The notes: a model not told the origin generated them from the letters alone. A stretch of 64,000 nt of DNA from Pigmentiphaga aceris (GCF_008119665.1 NZ_CP043046.1:2232001-2296000), one strand, 5' to 3'; numbered from the stretch's first letter, positions 26,401 to 35,360 are shown. Numbers and translations are program-made.

Positions 26401-26595
26401 CGACCGATCATCTTGACGGCCGCTGCTGCCGTACTGGCCATGATTCCGCTGTCGCGCAGCATTTTCTGGGGACCGATGGCGGTGGCCATCATGGGTGGCT
26501 TGATCGTGGCCACCTTGTTGACGCTGCTGTTCCTGCCTGCCTTGTATGCGGCTTGGTTCCGGGTAAAACGCCCGACCGAGGCGGAGACGGCGTAA
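23416..26595 (+). CDS. RND efflux pump inner-membrane transporter
   Basis: A 1,059-residue proton-driven pump of the HAE-1/HAE-like class. TM1 lies at about residues 41-60. The TM4 region contains LGLLVDDAIIAVEMMVRKMEE, with the proton-relay aspartate pair, and the C-terminal TM10-12 block contains LGMIIRNSVILVDQIEQH. Two large periplasmic loops are in the expected places. The N-terminal 35 residues are an unusual Ser/Thr-rich cytoplasmic extension. It follows the adaptor by 13 bp. Substrates cannot be read from the sequence; the pairing with hpn genes on a shared control region may point to envelope stress, but this is speculation. Confidence 0.95.
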   Translation: MTERNSEAGKGTPDTAETSTTSTRRSSFNLSRWALEHQPLVRYLMVVLLLAGVFSYFQLGQDEDPPFTFRAMVVRAYWPGATAQQVAEQVSDRIERALQDVPYADKIRTYAKPGETFVVMQLKESSKASEVGQSWYQARKKVGDIAGTLPAGVIGPYFNDEFGDTFGVMFAFSADGFTYGELKDYVDDVRQQLLRVKDVAKVELFGVQDEKIYIEMSSRQMAQLGVSVDQIAAQINAQNAIGASGTLTLPAETLWVRVTGEVTQLDTLRDLPIHANSGNVRLGDIAKISRGFVDPPLSKMRFGTSAGSQEVIGLGVSMARGGDVIGLGKNLDAAEKRINTGLPVGIQMRKISDQPRTVASSVNEFVQTLIEAVVIVLAVSFLALGMHTKPFRIDIRPGLVVGLTIPLVLAVTFLFMSVMGINLHKISLGALIIALGLLVDDAIIAVEMMVRKMEEGMDRVSAASFTYESTAFPMLTGTLITVAGFLPIALAKSTAGEYTFSIFAVTALALILSWLAAVIFVPYLGYLLLRVKPHTPGDHSQDVFDTRFYRGLRRTVDWCVRFRWITIGVTVVALALGAFSFKFIEQQFFPDSNRPELVVDLWLPEGSSFAATEAEAKRLETWLSAQPELEGYISWLGVGTPRFYLPLDQQFNQLNLAQLVVTPHDLKARDILRAKLEKLFQEDFPNLRGRVKLLSSGPPVPYAVQFRVQGPDMAVVRKMADRVKQVMYDNPNTVGVNDNWNEPVKVLRLDIDQDKARALGVTTQSLQRTAQTLLSGAPIGTFRENDKLIDIVIRQPADERAAMTRLADASVPTSNGRFVSLTQVASIKLVWEPGVIWRQNRDYAVTVQSEVRQGIQGPTVTAQINPKLDALRAELPDGYQIAVAGATEESSNAQASIVANVPLMLFIVLTLLMLQLHSFSRALMVYLTGPLGIIGAALALLLLRAPFGFVAQLGVIALLGMIIRNSVILVDQIEQHVREGEHVWHAIVESAVRRARPIILTAAAAVLAMIPLSRSIFWGPMAVAIMGGLIVATLLTLLFLPALYAAWFRVKRPTEAETA

Positions 26596-26695
26596 ACCAA
26601 TAGGCATCTACCGAAACCCGCCGAATCAACACCACGCGAATCAGGACAAACTGAACCAGACGATCCGAAGCAAAGACGGCGTAAACTTCTCGACC

Positions 26696-27805
26696 ATGCC
26701 TCGTCCCATATCCGCCTCCATTTCGCGTGCCGCATTTGCGCACAATCTTGCGACCGTCCGTCGCCATCTTGCGGCCGCTGCCGCCACTGCCGGGAACGCG
26801 CCGCCGCGTATCTGGTCGGTGATCAAGGCCAATGCCTACGGGCATGGCATCGAGCGCGCCGTCGCGGGCTTCTCCGAGTCAGACGGGCTGGCCATGCTGG
26901 ATTTGAACGAAGCGGTACGGTGCCGCGAAGCTGGCTGGGTCGGTCCCATCTTGCTGCTGGAAGGTTTCTTCCAGCCGGCCGATCTGGACTTGGTCAGCCG
27001 TTACCACCTGACTGTGTCGATCCATTGCGACGAACAACTGCGCATGCTGGAAGCCGCCCGCTTCAGCCGCCCGGTCGATGTGTTCGTGAAGCTCAACAGC
27101 GGCATGAACCGGCTTGGCTTCAAAGGCGGCTATTTCCTGGCGGCCCACCGTCGCCTGAGCGCCTTGCAGCAAAGTGGTGTGGTCGGTTCAGTAGGGTCGA
27201 TGACGCACTTCGCCACGGCCGACGGCCCGGAAGGCATTGCCGATCAGGCCACCCGTTTCCGTGCGGCGGTCTCTGGTCTCGAAGGCCCCTTGAGCCTGTG
27301 CAATTCTGCCGCCACGCTGCGTTTCCCTGAATATGCGGCTGACTGGGTACGACCCGGTGTCGCCTTGTACGGCGCGTCTCCCTTCAATGACCAGACTGCC
27401 GAGCAGTTCGGTCTGCGCCCGGTCATGACGCTGCGTTCCGAATTGATCGGCACGCAGACGCTGGACGCTGGCGAAGCCGTGGGCTACGGCCATCGCTATC
27501 GTGCCGAACGCGGTACGCGGATCGGGGTGGTGGCCTGCGGTTATGCCGACGGGTATCCGCGCCACGCACCCACCGGCACACCGATCGTGGTGGGCGGCGT
27601 GCGCACGCAAACCATCGGACGTGTGTCGATGGACATGCTGGCGGTGGACCTGAGCAATGTGCCTGACGCCGTGGTGGGAACGCCTGTCGTTTTGTGGGGC
27701 GAGGGTGGCCCGTCGGTAGACGAGGTGGCACAGGCCGCCGACACCATTGGCTATGAACTGCTTTGCGCCCTGGCTCCGCGCGTCCCCGTGCACGGGGTGG
27801 ATTGA
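26696..27805 (+). CDS. alr: Alanine racemase
   Basis: A PLP enzyme making D-alanine for peptidoglycan, 369 residues. The PLP lysine is K44 in VIKANAYGHG. The tyrosine loop VGYGHRYRAERGTRIGVV and the C-terminal GRVSMDMLAVDLSNVP are also present. ATG at 26696 begins PRPISASISRAAFAHNL, matching the family. It is followed after 3 bp by radA, so the two are probably cotranscribed. Confidence 0.96.
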   Translation: MPRPISASISRAAFAHNLATVRRHLAAAAATAGNAPPRIWSVIKANAYGHGIERAVAGFSESDGLAMLDLNEAVRCREAGWVGPILLLEGFFQPADLDLVSRYHLTVSIHCDEQLRMLEAARFSRPVDVFVKLNSGMNRLGFKGGYFLAAHRRLSALQQSGVVGSVGSMTHFATADGPEGIADQATRFRAAVSGLEGPLSLCNSAATLRFPEYAADWVRPGVALYGASPFNDQTAEQFGLRPVMTLRSELIGTQTLDAGEAVGYGHRYRAERGTRIGVVACGYADGYPRHAPTGTPIVVGGVRTQTIGRVSMDMLAVDLSNVPDAVVGTPVVLWGEGGPSVDEVAQAADTIGYELLCALAPRVPVHGVD

Positions 27806-27808
27806 TTC

Positions 27809-29173
27809 ATGGCCAAGGCAAAAACGGTATACACCTGCACCGAGTGCGGTGGCACCAACCCGAAATGGGAAGGCAAGTGCCCGCACTGCGGTTCCTGGAA
27901 CACCCTGGTCGAAGGGATTGCAGAAGCATCGGGCGCGGGTGCCGCGCATCGTTACGCACCGCTGGCAGCCAGTGCCCCGGTCCGCAAGCTGTCCGAAATC
28001 ACGGCCCGCGAAGAGCCGCGCTTCTCCACCGGCATCGATGAGTTCGATCGGGTGCTGGGCGGCGGCATGGTGGCCGGTGCAGTGATCCTGATCGGCGGCG
28101 ATCCGGGCATTGGCAAGTCGACACTGCTGCTGCAAGCCGTGGCTGCCTTGTCGGCCAGCCGTAAGGTTTTGTATGTCACGGGTGAAGAGTCTGCAGACCA
28201 GGTGGCTTTGCGCGCCACGCGCCTTGGTCTGGACAGCGGCGATGTGGCCTTGCTGCCCGAAATTCGCCTGGAAGCCATCCAGGCGGCGCTGACAGCAGAA
28301 GCGCCCTCAGTGGCCGTGATCGACTCGATCCAGACCATTTATTCCGACCAACTGACTTCTGCCCCCGGTTCCGTCTCGCAAGTACGTGAATGCGCGGCGC
28401 AACTGACCCGCATCGCCAAGCAAACCGGCACATCCATGGTGCTGATCGGCCACGTGACGAAGGAAGGCGCGCTGGCTGGTCCCCGTGTGCTGGAACACAT
28501 CGTTGATACCGTGCTGTATTTCGAAGGCGATACGCATTCGTCCTACCGCTTGGTGCGCGCCATCAAGAACCGTTTTGGTGCCGTCAACGAGTTGGGCGTG
28601 TTCGCCATGACCGACCGGGGTTTGCGCGGCGTGGCGAACCCGTCGGCACTGTTCCTGTCGCAGCACGAAGAGCAGGTGCCGGGTTCCTGCGTGATGGTCA
28701 CCCAAGAGGGCACGCGTCCGCTGCTGGTTGAAGTGCAGGCCTTGGTGGATACGGCCAACATGCCGAATCCGCGTCGTTTGTCGGTTGGCCTGGAAGGCAA
28801 TCGACTGGCCATGTTGCTGGCGGTGCTGCATCGTCATGCGGGCGTGTCGGCTGCCGACCAAGACGTGTTCGTGAACGCCGTGGGTGGCGTTCGCATCAGC
28901 GAGCCGGCATCCGACCTGGCGGTGCTGGCGGCGATTGTTTCGTCCCTGCGCAACAAGCCTTTGCCGCGTGGCTTGATCGCGTTTGGTGAAGTCGGCCTGG
29001 CGGGAGAAATCCGCCCGGCACCGCGCGGCCAGGAACGTCTGCGTGAGGCGGCCAAACTGGGCTTCAGCATTGCGCTCATCCCCAAGGCAAACGCGCCGCG
29101 CACGCCGATCGAAGGGCTGGAAATATGGGCGGTGGATCGCCTGGATGCCGCGCTGGACAGACTGCGCGGCTGA
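27809..29173 (+). CDS. radA: DNA repair protein RadA
   Basis: A branch-migration helicase-like protein of recombinational repair, 454 residues. A four-cysteine zinc finger (C10, C13, C24, C27) opens the protein. The Walker A motif GGDPGIGKST is near residue 100, the RadA-specific KNRFG sequence is near 252, and the C-terminal Lon-protease-like domain ends with GLEIWAVDRLDAALDRLRG. ATG at 27809 lies 3 bp after alr. A strong intrinsic terminator follows. Confidence 0.97.
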   Translation: MAKAKTVYTCTECGGTNPKWEGKCPHCGSWNTLVEGIAEASGAGAAHRYAPLAASAPVRKLSEITAREEPRFSTGIDEFDRVLGGGMVAGAVILIGGDPGIGKSTLLLQAVAALSASRKVLYVTGEESADQVALRATRLGLDSGDVALLPEIRLEAIQAALTAEAPSVAVIDSIQTIYSDQLTSAPGSVSQVRECAAQLTRIAKQTGTSMVLIGHVTKEGALAGPRVLEHIVDTVLYFEGDTHSSYRLVRAIKNRFGAVNELGVFAMTDRGLRGVANPSALFLSQHEEQVPGSCVMVTQEGTRPLLVEVQALVDTANMPNPRRLSVGLEGNRLAMLLAVLHRHAGVSAADQDVFVNAVGGVRISEPASDLAVLAAIVSSLRNKPLPRGLIAFGEVGLAGEIRPAPRGQERLREAAKLGFSIALIPKANAPRTPIEGLEIWAVDRLDAALDRLRG

Positions 29174-29224
29174 CCGGCCTGCACTACTGATCAATGCAGC
29201 AGTAGTGAAGGCCAAAGAATGATC

Positions 29225-29249
29225 AAGGGTGCTTCGGCACCCTTTTTTG
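29225..29249 (+). terminator. Intrinsic terminator of alr-radA
   Basis: AAGGGTGC and GCACCCTT form an eight-pair stem with a TTCG tetraloop, followed by six T residues. It is a textbook Rho-independent terminator about 50 bp after radA. Confidence 0.95.
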
Positions 29250-29318
29250 TAGCCGCGTGCCTGGTGTTTCGATGCACCTTTGCTTGCCCTGTGGGCTTAA
29301 TGGCTTGTCAGCCGCAGC

Positions 29319-31214
29319 TCAATCGAAGCGATGCTCATGCAGCGCGGCGTCTACCTGCTGGACAACACCCGCCCAGTCGCCGGGTGCCTGCTGGCGGAAC
29401 AGTCGCAGGTGCGGATACCAGATGCTGCGGTCCTTAAGGCGTTCCAGCCAGCGCCAATCCGCATCCCATTCCAGCATGATCCAGGCAGGTTTGCCCATTG
29501 CACCAGCGAGGTTGGCGATGCCGGTGCAGGTGGTAATAAGCAAGTCCATTTGGTCGAGCACGCAGGCCGTGGCGGCCCAATCGTCGAGTGCTGAACCAAG
29601 CGCGGCGATGGGAGCTTGTGCAGCTGACATTTCGCCAGCCAGGGAAGCGGACAGGTCACCGCACAACTGCACTTCGGCGGCTCCTTTCTGCAGTGAATAC
29701 CAAGCAATATCCTGCTGGGCGAGCAGGGGCTGGACTTGTGCAAACCGCATCGAGCGCTGCGCATCGCCGGCGTAGTCCGGGTTGCCGGCCCACACCAAAC
29801 CCACGCGCGGGCGTTTGTCAGTACGCGCTGGCAAAATTGGCATCACCTCGCGTGGCGTGCGTAGGTAAGCCGTGGCGGGCAGATTGTCCGCACGTGTGCC
29901 CAGCCGATAAGGCAGTGACCCGATGGGGATATGCAGATCAAAGGCAGGCAGCGCATCACCGCGCCGCACGACTGCGTCAGCCATGCCTTGTGCCGCGATC
30001 AAGCCATGCAAGGCGTTATGCACTTCCACAATGACGCGTGCACCCAGTGCCCGCAGCTGCGGCAGAAAACGCAGAAACAGAACCTGATCGCCCTGGCCTT
30101 GCTCGGCATGAACAAACAAGGTCTTTCCCGCCAGCGGCTCTCCTGTCCATGCAGGTTGGTCAAAGCGCCGTGCCTTGGTCGGAAAGCCGGTGTGACGCCA
30201 GCGCCATTCGTATTCTCGAAAGCCCGCAATCAAGTCGCCTTGTGTCAGCAGCGAGCGGGCCAGGTTCCAGCGCGCAGTGCCGTTCTGCGGCTCGCGTGCA
30301 ATGGTCTCGCCGTAGTCGTGCACCGCCTCATTCAGTCGGCCCATGAACTTCAGCAGGTTGGCGCGGTTGTAATGCGCCGCCGCCCGCGTTGGTTCCAACG
30401 CAATCGCCTGGTCATAAGCCGCAAGCGATGCATCGAAACGACCCAGGCGACGCAGGATTACGCCTCGGTTCACGTGGGCATTTGCGTGGGTCGGTGCCGC
30501 TACCGCAGCGCGCTCGCAGGCGGCCAGCGCGTCTTCCGCGCGGCCTACCGACAGCAGCAGCTTGCTCAGTTCCAGCAGGGCAGATTCGTTGGCGGGGCAG
30601 CGCGCGATGGCGGCATTGGTCAAGGCTTGGCAGCGTGCCGTATCGCCTTGCGCATGCAGCAAGACCGCCAAGTGTTGTTGAGCCTGCCTGTTGCCAGGAG
30701 CCAGATTCAAGACCGCCTCAAAGGCGAGCGCGGCCTCGGCAGGCCTGCGCTGCGCACGCAGAATTTCGCCACGTTCCATGTACAAATCGGCGAAGGTGCC
30801 GGGCATGGCCAGCCCTTGGTCGATCCATGACAAGGCCTGTTCAAGATCGCCGCGCCGCCGTGCACAAATCGCCAGTGCCCGGAAGCACCACGGATTGCCA
30901 GCACCTTGATCCAGCACGAGACGCGCCGCTGCTTCTGCGTCGGCCAGCATGCCGGCTGCAACGGCATAGCGGGCCACTCGTGCCACCACCTTCAGGTTGC
31001 CCGGCTGACGCGCGTAAACACTTTGCACCAAGGCATAAGCCGCTGCGTGTTTGTCCGCGCGAGCAAGCGCGTGCAATTGCCGGTCAAGCTCGTTCAGGTC
31101 GTGGGGTAGTGGGGGCGCTTGCACATGACTCGCGGACACGCCTGGTGGATGGTTGGCCGCGCCATTTTCCTGCGCCACCACAGGATGTGGTTCGTGGCTG
31201 CCGCGCATCGTCAT
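29319..31214 (-). CDS. TPR protein with C-terminal family-9-like glycosyltransferase domain
   Basis: A 631-residue protein. Residues 30-330 are about eight TPR repeats, with regular helical pairs such as ALAAYERAA-like and FDASLAAYDQAIALEPT. The C-terminal 280 residues resemble GT-B transferases of the heptosyltransferase/ADP-heptose type (FVHAEQGQGDQVLFLRFLPQ, GLVWAGNPDYAGD, LAGAMGKPAWIMLEWDADWRW). The usual DTxxAHLAG motif reads TCTGIANLAG, so two conserved positions differ. Similar proteins act in surface or flagellin glycosylation. The ATG overlaps the stop of the glycosyltransferase upstream. Confidence 0.85.
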   Translation of the reverse strand: MTMRGSHEPHPVVAQENGAANHPPGVSASHVQAPPLPHDLNELDRQLHALARADKHAAAYALVQSVYARQPGNLKVVARVARYAVAAGMLADAEAAARLVLDQGAGNPWCFRALAICARRRGDLEQALSWIDQGLAMPGTFADLYMERGEILRAQRRPAEAALAFEAVLNLAPGNRQAQQHLAVLLHAQGDTARCQALTNAAIARCPANESALLELSKLLLSVGRAEDALAACERAAVAAPTHANAHVNRGVILRRLGRFDASLAAYDQAIALEPTRAAAHYNRANLLKFMGRLNEAVHDYGETIAREPQNGTARWNLARSLLTQGDLIAGFREYEWRWRHTGFPTKARRFDQPAWTGEPLAGKTLFVHAEQGQGDQVLFLRFLPQLRALGARVIVEVHNALHGLIAAQGMADAVVRRGDALPAFDLHIPIGSLPYRLGTRADNLPATAYLRTPREVMPILPARTDKRPRVGLVWAGNPDYAGDAQRSMRFAQVQPLLAQQDIAWYSLQKGAAEVQLCGDLSASLAGEMSAAQAPIAALGSALDDWAATACVLDQMDLLITTCTGIANLAGAMGKPAWIMLEWDADWRWLERLKDRSIWYPHLRLFRQQAPGDWAGVVQQVDAALHEHRFD

Positions 31215-32467
31215 GAGGTACTCGCCAGCGATATCGTCTCGGTGTCACGCGGGGGCAGTGCACCCGTTGCCAAGTCTTCCAGCAGCCGGCACAAGGTCGG
31301 CACGCATTGTCGCTGGTCGTAAGCCGACACAATGGTCGCCCTTGCCGCCGCCCGTAGCGGTCGTAATGCCTCGCGATTTTTCAAGGCATCTGCCAGCGTA
31401 TCCGCCAGTGCGTTGGCATCGAAAAAGTCCGTCAGCAGCCCGTTTTCGCCATGACGAATCAGTTCACACACCGGTGCCGTATCACTGCCGATGACCAGGC
31501 AACCGGTGCTCATGGCTTCGGTCATCGACCACGACAGCACGAAGGGAATGGTCAGGTACATGTGCGCAGAAGACACCTGCAAGGCCCTCAGATAGTCGTC
31601 GTAGCCAAGCCTGCCGAGGAAGTGCGTGCGCAGCGGATCGAGATCGATTTCTTCCAGCAGCGTCTCTTTCCAGCTTCGCCCGTCGTCGGGCAAGCTGCCG
31701 TAACCCTTGCCATCGCCGCCGATGATGAGCACACGTGCCGACGCCCGCAAACCTTGCAGACGCGCGGCTGCACGCAGTGCGGTGGGTGTGCCGCGATAGG
31801 TATCCAGGTTGCGCGCCACATAGGTCACCACCTCGTCCTCGGGTGTCAGCACGATGCCGTTCGGCAAGGTGAAGCACGCTTGCGAGTCGGGCTTGAACAT
31901 GTCGGTATCGATGCCCTCGTGCACCACGGAAATTCGGGCTTGCGCCTCGGCCGGGTACAAGGACTTCTGCCAGAAGGTGGGCGACACCCCCCAGTCCATC
32001 GCCGCCAGCGCAACATGCAGCCCCGTGTTGCGCGCACGAATCGCCATGCTGCTTTCGAGCGATGCCGGTTCCAGAAATCCGTGGTCTGCGCCGTGCGTGC
32101 GGTAGAAGTATTCGCAGTGGTGCAGCAAGGGTACGTGGGGAAACACGTCTTTGGCGAACATCGATTCGCCCCACGCCGGATGCGCGGCGATCACATCGGG
32201 TATGAAACCTTCCTGCTTCAACTGTTGCAAGACACGAGCCACCGCCAGGCCGTGGGCGACGAAGTTTGCGTACGCCTCGGCCGATGGTGCCGAATCACCC
32301 CGTTCGTGCTTGGCGTCCACGGTGTAGACCCGGAATTCCGCGCCAGGGATCTCGGCACGCCGATGCTTGCCGATGAGAATGACGCGGTGTAGCCCGCTTG
32401 CCGCAAGATGCCGCGCCACATGCCGCCACTGCCCCGGCGCGTTTTGGTGAATGAAGACGATATTCAC
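31211..32467 (-). CDS. Glycosyltransferase family 4 protein
   Basis: A 418-residue GT-B fold enzyme. The N-terminus MNIVFIHQNAPGQWRHVARH with the acceptor domain is followed by a GT4 donor domain: VTYVARNLDTYRGTPTALRA, RVLIIGGDGKGYGSLP, and the conserved EX7E-like region SWSMTEAMSTGCLVIGSDTAPV. Such genes add sugars to lipopolysaccharide, capsule or glycoproteins. The ATGA overlap with the TPR transferase implies a shared pathway. Acceptor and donor are unknown. Confidence 0.9.
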   Translation of the reverse strand: MNIVFIHQNAPGQWRHVARHLAASGLHRVILIGKHRRAEIPGAEFRVYTVDAKHERGDSAPSAEAYANFVAHGLAVARVLQQLKQEGFIPDVIAAHPAWGESMFAKDVFPHVPLLHHCEYFYRTHGADHGFLEPASLESSMAIRARNTGLHVALAAMDWGVSPTFWQKSLYPAEAQARISVVHEGIDTDMFKPDSQACFTLPNGIVLTPEDEVVTYVARNLDTYRGTPTALRAAARLQGLRASARVLIIGGDGKGYGSLPDDGRSWKETLLEEIDLDPLRTHFLGRLGYDDYLRALQVSSAHMYLTIPFVLSWSMTEAMSTGCLVIGSDTAPVCELIRHGENGLLTDFFDANALADTLADALKNREALRPLRAAARATIVSAYDQRQCVPTLCRLLEDLATGALPPRDTETISLASTS

Positions 32468-32539
32468 GGGCTGTCCCGATATAGAGTTCGTCGTGCGCCG
32501 GGGAGCAGGGCTGGGGTGTCAGCCCCGGTTCCAGGTTTG

Positions 32540-32575
32540 GGTCCAGGTCCAGGTCCAGATCCAGATCCAGGTCCT
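32540..32575. repeat. Hexanucleotide tandem repeat after fruA
   Basis: Six units of GGTCCA or GATCCA (the last is GGTCCT) in a row end at the fruA stop. It lies in the short gap between the PTS operon and the glycosyltransferase, both on the minus strand. The copy number may vary by slippage. Confidence 0.85.
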
Positions 32576-34404
32576 TATGCGGGTGCAGAAACGGGGCTGA
32601 CTTCTGCCGCCGCATCTTTCTTGATCACCGCATAGATCACTCCCGTGACCACGCTGCCTGCCGCGATTGCAGCCAGGTACAGCAAGGCAGGGGTGATCGC
32701 GCCCGGAATCAGCAACACGAACATGCCACCGTGCGGTGCGACAAGCTTGCAGCCGAAAAACATGCTCAGGGCACCCGTCAGGCCGCCGCCGATCAGGCTG
32801 GCGGGGATCACGCGCATCGGGTCCTTGGCGGCAAACGGAATCGCTGCTTCCGAGATGAAACACATGCCCAAGACCAGTGCCGCCTTGCCCGCATCACGCT
32901 CGCTCTGTGCGAACTTGCGGCGCGCCAGCAGGGTAGCGATGCCCATGCCGATCGGCGGCACCATGCCACCGGCCATCGCGGCAGCCATCGGGGAATAGCT
33001 CTGCGACGCCAGCAGGCCTACCGAGAACGCATAGGCGGCCTTGTTGATCGGTCCACCCAGGTCCACGCACATCATTGCGCCCAGCAACAGGCCCAACAAC
33101 ACGGCGTTCGACGTACCCATGGTGTCCAGGAAAGTTGTCAGGCCAGCCAGCGCTGCGGCTACCGGCTTGCCAACGATGTAGATCATCACCAGACCGGTGA
33201 ACAGACTGGCCACCAGCGGGATGATCAAAATCGGTTTGAGCGCTTCCAGGCTGGTCGGCAGGCGCACCCAGCGGGTGATCGCAAGCGTCGCATAACCGGC
33301 AATGAAACCGGCTGCAATGCCGCCCAGGAAACCTGCGGCCAAGGTGCTGGCCAGCATGCCACCGATCATGCCCGGTGCCAGACCCGGACGGTCTGCGATG
33401 GAATACGCGATGTAACCCGCCAGCATCGGCACCATCAGCTTGAAAGCCGTGTCGCCGCCGATCTGCATCAGCGCGGCGGGCAGGGTGCCGGCTTCCTTGA
33501 AGGCTTCGATACCAAACACAAAGGACAGTGCAATCAGCAGGCCGCCTGCCACCACCATCGGCAGCATGAAGGACACGCCGGTCAGCAAGTGCTTGTAGAC
33601 GCCGCGTTTCTCGCTGCTGGCACCGCTTGCCGCAGCGCTGCTCGTGCTGGATGCGCCAGCGCTTTCCTGCACCTTGGCTTCAAGCAGCGCGCGTTCAATC
33701 GTCTGCTTGGGCTGCTTGAGCGCCACGCTGGTGCCGCAGCGGAACACCCGCTTGCCTTTGAAGCGCGACAGGTCAACTTCGATGTCGGTTGCCAGCAGCA
33801 CGATATCGGCGGCGGCAATGGTGGCCGCATCCAATACATTGCGGGCACCCACGGAGCCTTGCGTCTCGACCGAGATATCAACGCCCATCTGCCCGGCAGT
33901 GTGCTGCAAGGCTTCGGCCGCCATGAAGGTGTGCGCAACGCCCGTGGGGCATGCGGTCACGGCCACGATGCGGGGTGCCACAGCAGAGGCCGCTGGTGTT
34001 GCGGGTGCTCCGGTACTTGCCGATGCCTCTTCCTGCCACACCTTTGCGTCGCGGTCGGCGTTCTGCAAAAACGCCGCAGGGTCGGCAAGAGCTTCGGCCG
34101 GCGTGGCACGGTGTACGCGTTTGCCTTGGAAACGGGTCAACGGCAACGCGCCGGTATGCACGGCGACGACCAGATCGGCGTCGGCAATCTGCGCATCCGA
34201 CAACAGGCCGTTGCCTTGTCCCGAGCCGTGGGTTTCCACATCTGCTCGCCAGCCAAGCCGCGTGGCGGCGGCAGCGAGCAAGCGGGCGCTCAAAATGGAA
34301 GTCACCTTGCCGTTTGGGCAAGATGTGATGATGACGACGTGCATGGACGACCTCTGCGTGAGGGATTCGGACTGGCGATCAGGCGGGGTGTCAGGGAAGC
34401 TCAT
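32575..34404 (-). CDS. fruA: Fructose PTS EIIB'BC transporter FruA
   Basis: Imports fructose with phosphorylation to fructose-1-phosphate. Residues 21-110 are a first EIIB-like domain whose cysteine C29 lies in IITSCPNGK. Residues 143-240 are the catalytic EIIB domain with C152 in VTACPTGVAHTF. The EIIC part spans about residues 265-600 with around ten helices, including MLAGYIAYSIADRPGLAPG and APHGGMFVLLIPG. ATG at 34404 overlaps the fruK stop by ATGA. This is the third gene of fruB-fruK-fruA. Confidence 0.96.
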   Translation of the reverse strand: MSFPDTPPDRQSESLTQRSSMHVVIITSCPNGKVTSILSARLLAAAATRLGWRADVETHGSGQGNGLLSDAQIADADLVVAVHTGALPLTRFQGKRVHRATPAEALADPAAFLQNADRDAKVWQEEASASTGAPATPAASAVAPRIVAVTACPTGVAHTFMAAEALQHTAGQMGVDISVETQGSVGARNVLDAATIAAADIVLLATDIEVDLSRFKGKRVFRCGTSVALKQPKQTIERALLEAKVQESAGASSTSSAAASGASSEKRGVYKHLLTGVSFMLPMVVAGGLLIALSFVFGIEAFKEAGTLPAALMQIGGDTAFKLMVPMLAGYIAYSIADRPGLAPGMIGGMLASTLAAGFLGGIAAGFIAGYATLAITRWVRLPTSLEALKPILIIPLVASLFTGLVMIYIVGKPVAAALAGLTTFLDTMGTSNAVLLGLLLGAMMCVDLGGPINKAAYAFSVGLLASQSYSPMAAAMAGGMVPPIGMGIATLLARRKFAQSERDAGKAALVLGMCFISEAAIPFAAKDPMRVIPASLIGGGLTGALSMFFGCKLVAPHGGMFVLLIPGAITPALLYLAAIAAGSVVTGVIYAVIKKDAAAEVSPVSAPA

Positions 34405-35360
34405 GGGCGGCTCGCATGGGCATCGCGCGCCAGCGGCCGTACTTCCACCTGCTGTTCGAGTTCAGTAATCTTGGAAACATCGCGCACGCCGACACCCACC
34501 TGGGTGACGGCATGGGCGGCAATTGCAGTGGCCAGGGCCAGCGCGCGTTCGGGGGGCATGTCGGATAGCAGACCGTGCACCATGCCGGCCAGCAGCGAAT
34601 CGCCTGCGCCCACGGTGCTCAGCACTGTCACACGAGGTGGCTTGGCGCTGAGCGCCAAGCCATCGCCAAACCAGCACACGCCTTGCGCCCCTTGCGACGC
34701 CACCACGTGCTGAATGCCCAGTGCGCGCAGTTGCGCAGCCAGCGTGTGCAGGCTGCTTTCATCTTCCGCGGGCTGGCCCAGTGCATGCGCCAGTTCCTCG
34801 GCGTTAGGCTTGACCAACCAAGGCTTGGCCCGCAGCGCCGCTTGCAAGGCCGCGCCGCTGGTATCGACTGCAACCCGCAGGCCCAGCTGACCAAGTTCCG
34901 TAATCAATGCAGCCAGCCAGACGGGTTCCACACCACGCGGCAGGCTGCCCGCGATCACCACGGCATCGTGGCCCGGGGCAATGGCCTGCAATTGCTTGCG
35001 CAGTGCCGCCTGCATGGTCTCGTCGATCTGCGGGCCGGGACCGTTCACGTCGGTGACACGGCCGCTGTCCTCGGCGATCTTGATATTGCTGCGGGTCTCG
35101 CCGGGCACGCGGACAAACGCATCGGTCATCCGGTATTCAGCGAACAAGGCTTCGAACGGCCCGGCGTTGTCCTGTCCCAGGAAGCCCGACACCGTTACCG
35201 TGTGGCCCAAGTCAGCCAGCACACGTGCCACGTTGATGCCCTTGCCAGCCGGATGCGTGCTCACGGCGCTCGACCGGTTGACCTCGCCCGGCTCCATCAC
35301 CGGCAGGCGAATGGTCACGTCAAATGCGGGGTTGAGCGTGATTGTCAGAATGCGCGCCAT
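34401..35360 (-). CDS. fruK: 1-Phosphofructokinase FruK
   Basis: Phosphorylates fructose-1-phosphate to the 1,6-bisphosphate. Of 319 residues, the PfkB-family N-terminus ITLNPAFDVTIRLP, HPAGKGINVARVLADLG and the catalytic GAGDSLLAGMVHGL are present. The ATG shares one base with the fruB stop (TGATG) and the gene's stop overlaps fruA. Cytoplasmic. Confidence 0.96.
   Translation of the reverse strand: MARILTITLNPAFDVTIRLPVMEPGEVNRSSAVSTHPAGKGINVARVLADLGHTVTVSGFLGQDNAGPFEALFAEYRMTDAFVRVPGETRSNIKIAEDSGRVTDVNGPGPQIDETMQAALRKQLQAIAPGHDAVVIAGSLPRGVEPVWLAALITELGQLGLRVAVDTSGAALQAALRAKPWLVKPNAEELAHALGQPAEDESSLHTLAAQLRALGIQHVVASQGAQGVCWFGDGLALSAKPPRVTVLSTVGAGDSLLAGMVHGLLSDMPPERALALATAIAAHAVTQVGVGVRDVSKITELEQQVEVRPLARDAHASRP

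Noticed and set aside
24175..26607. An 810-residue open frame on the minus strand opposite the RND pump
   Set aside because: Its composition (H, Q and R runs, no family motifs) is that of a codon-bias shadow of the pump gene in the opposite frame.
32731..34713. A 660-residue plus-strand frame opposite fruA
   Set aside because: Shadow of fruA; starts and ends without signals.
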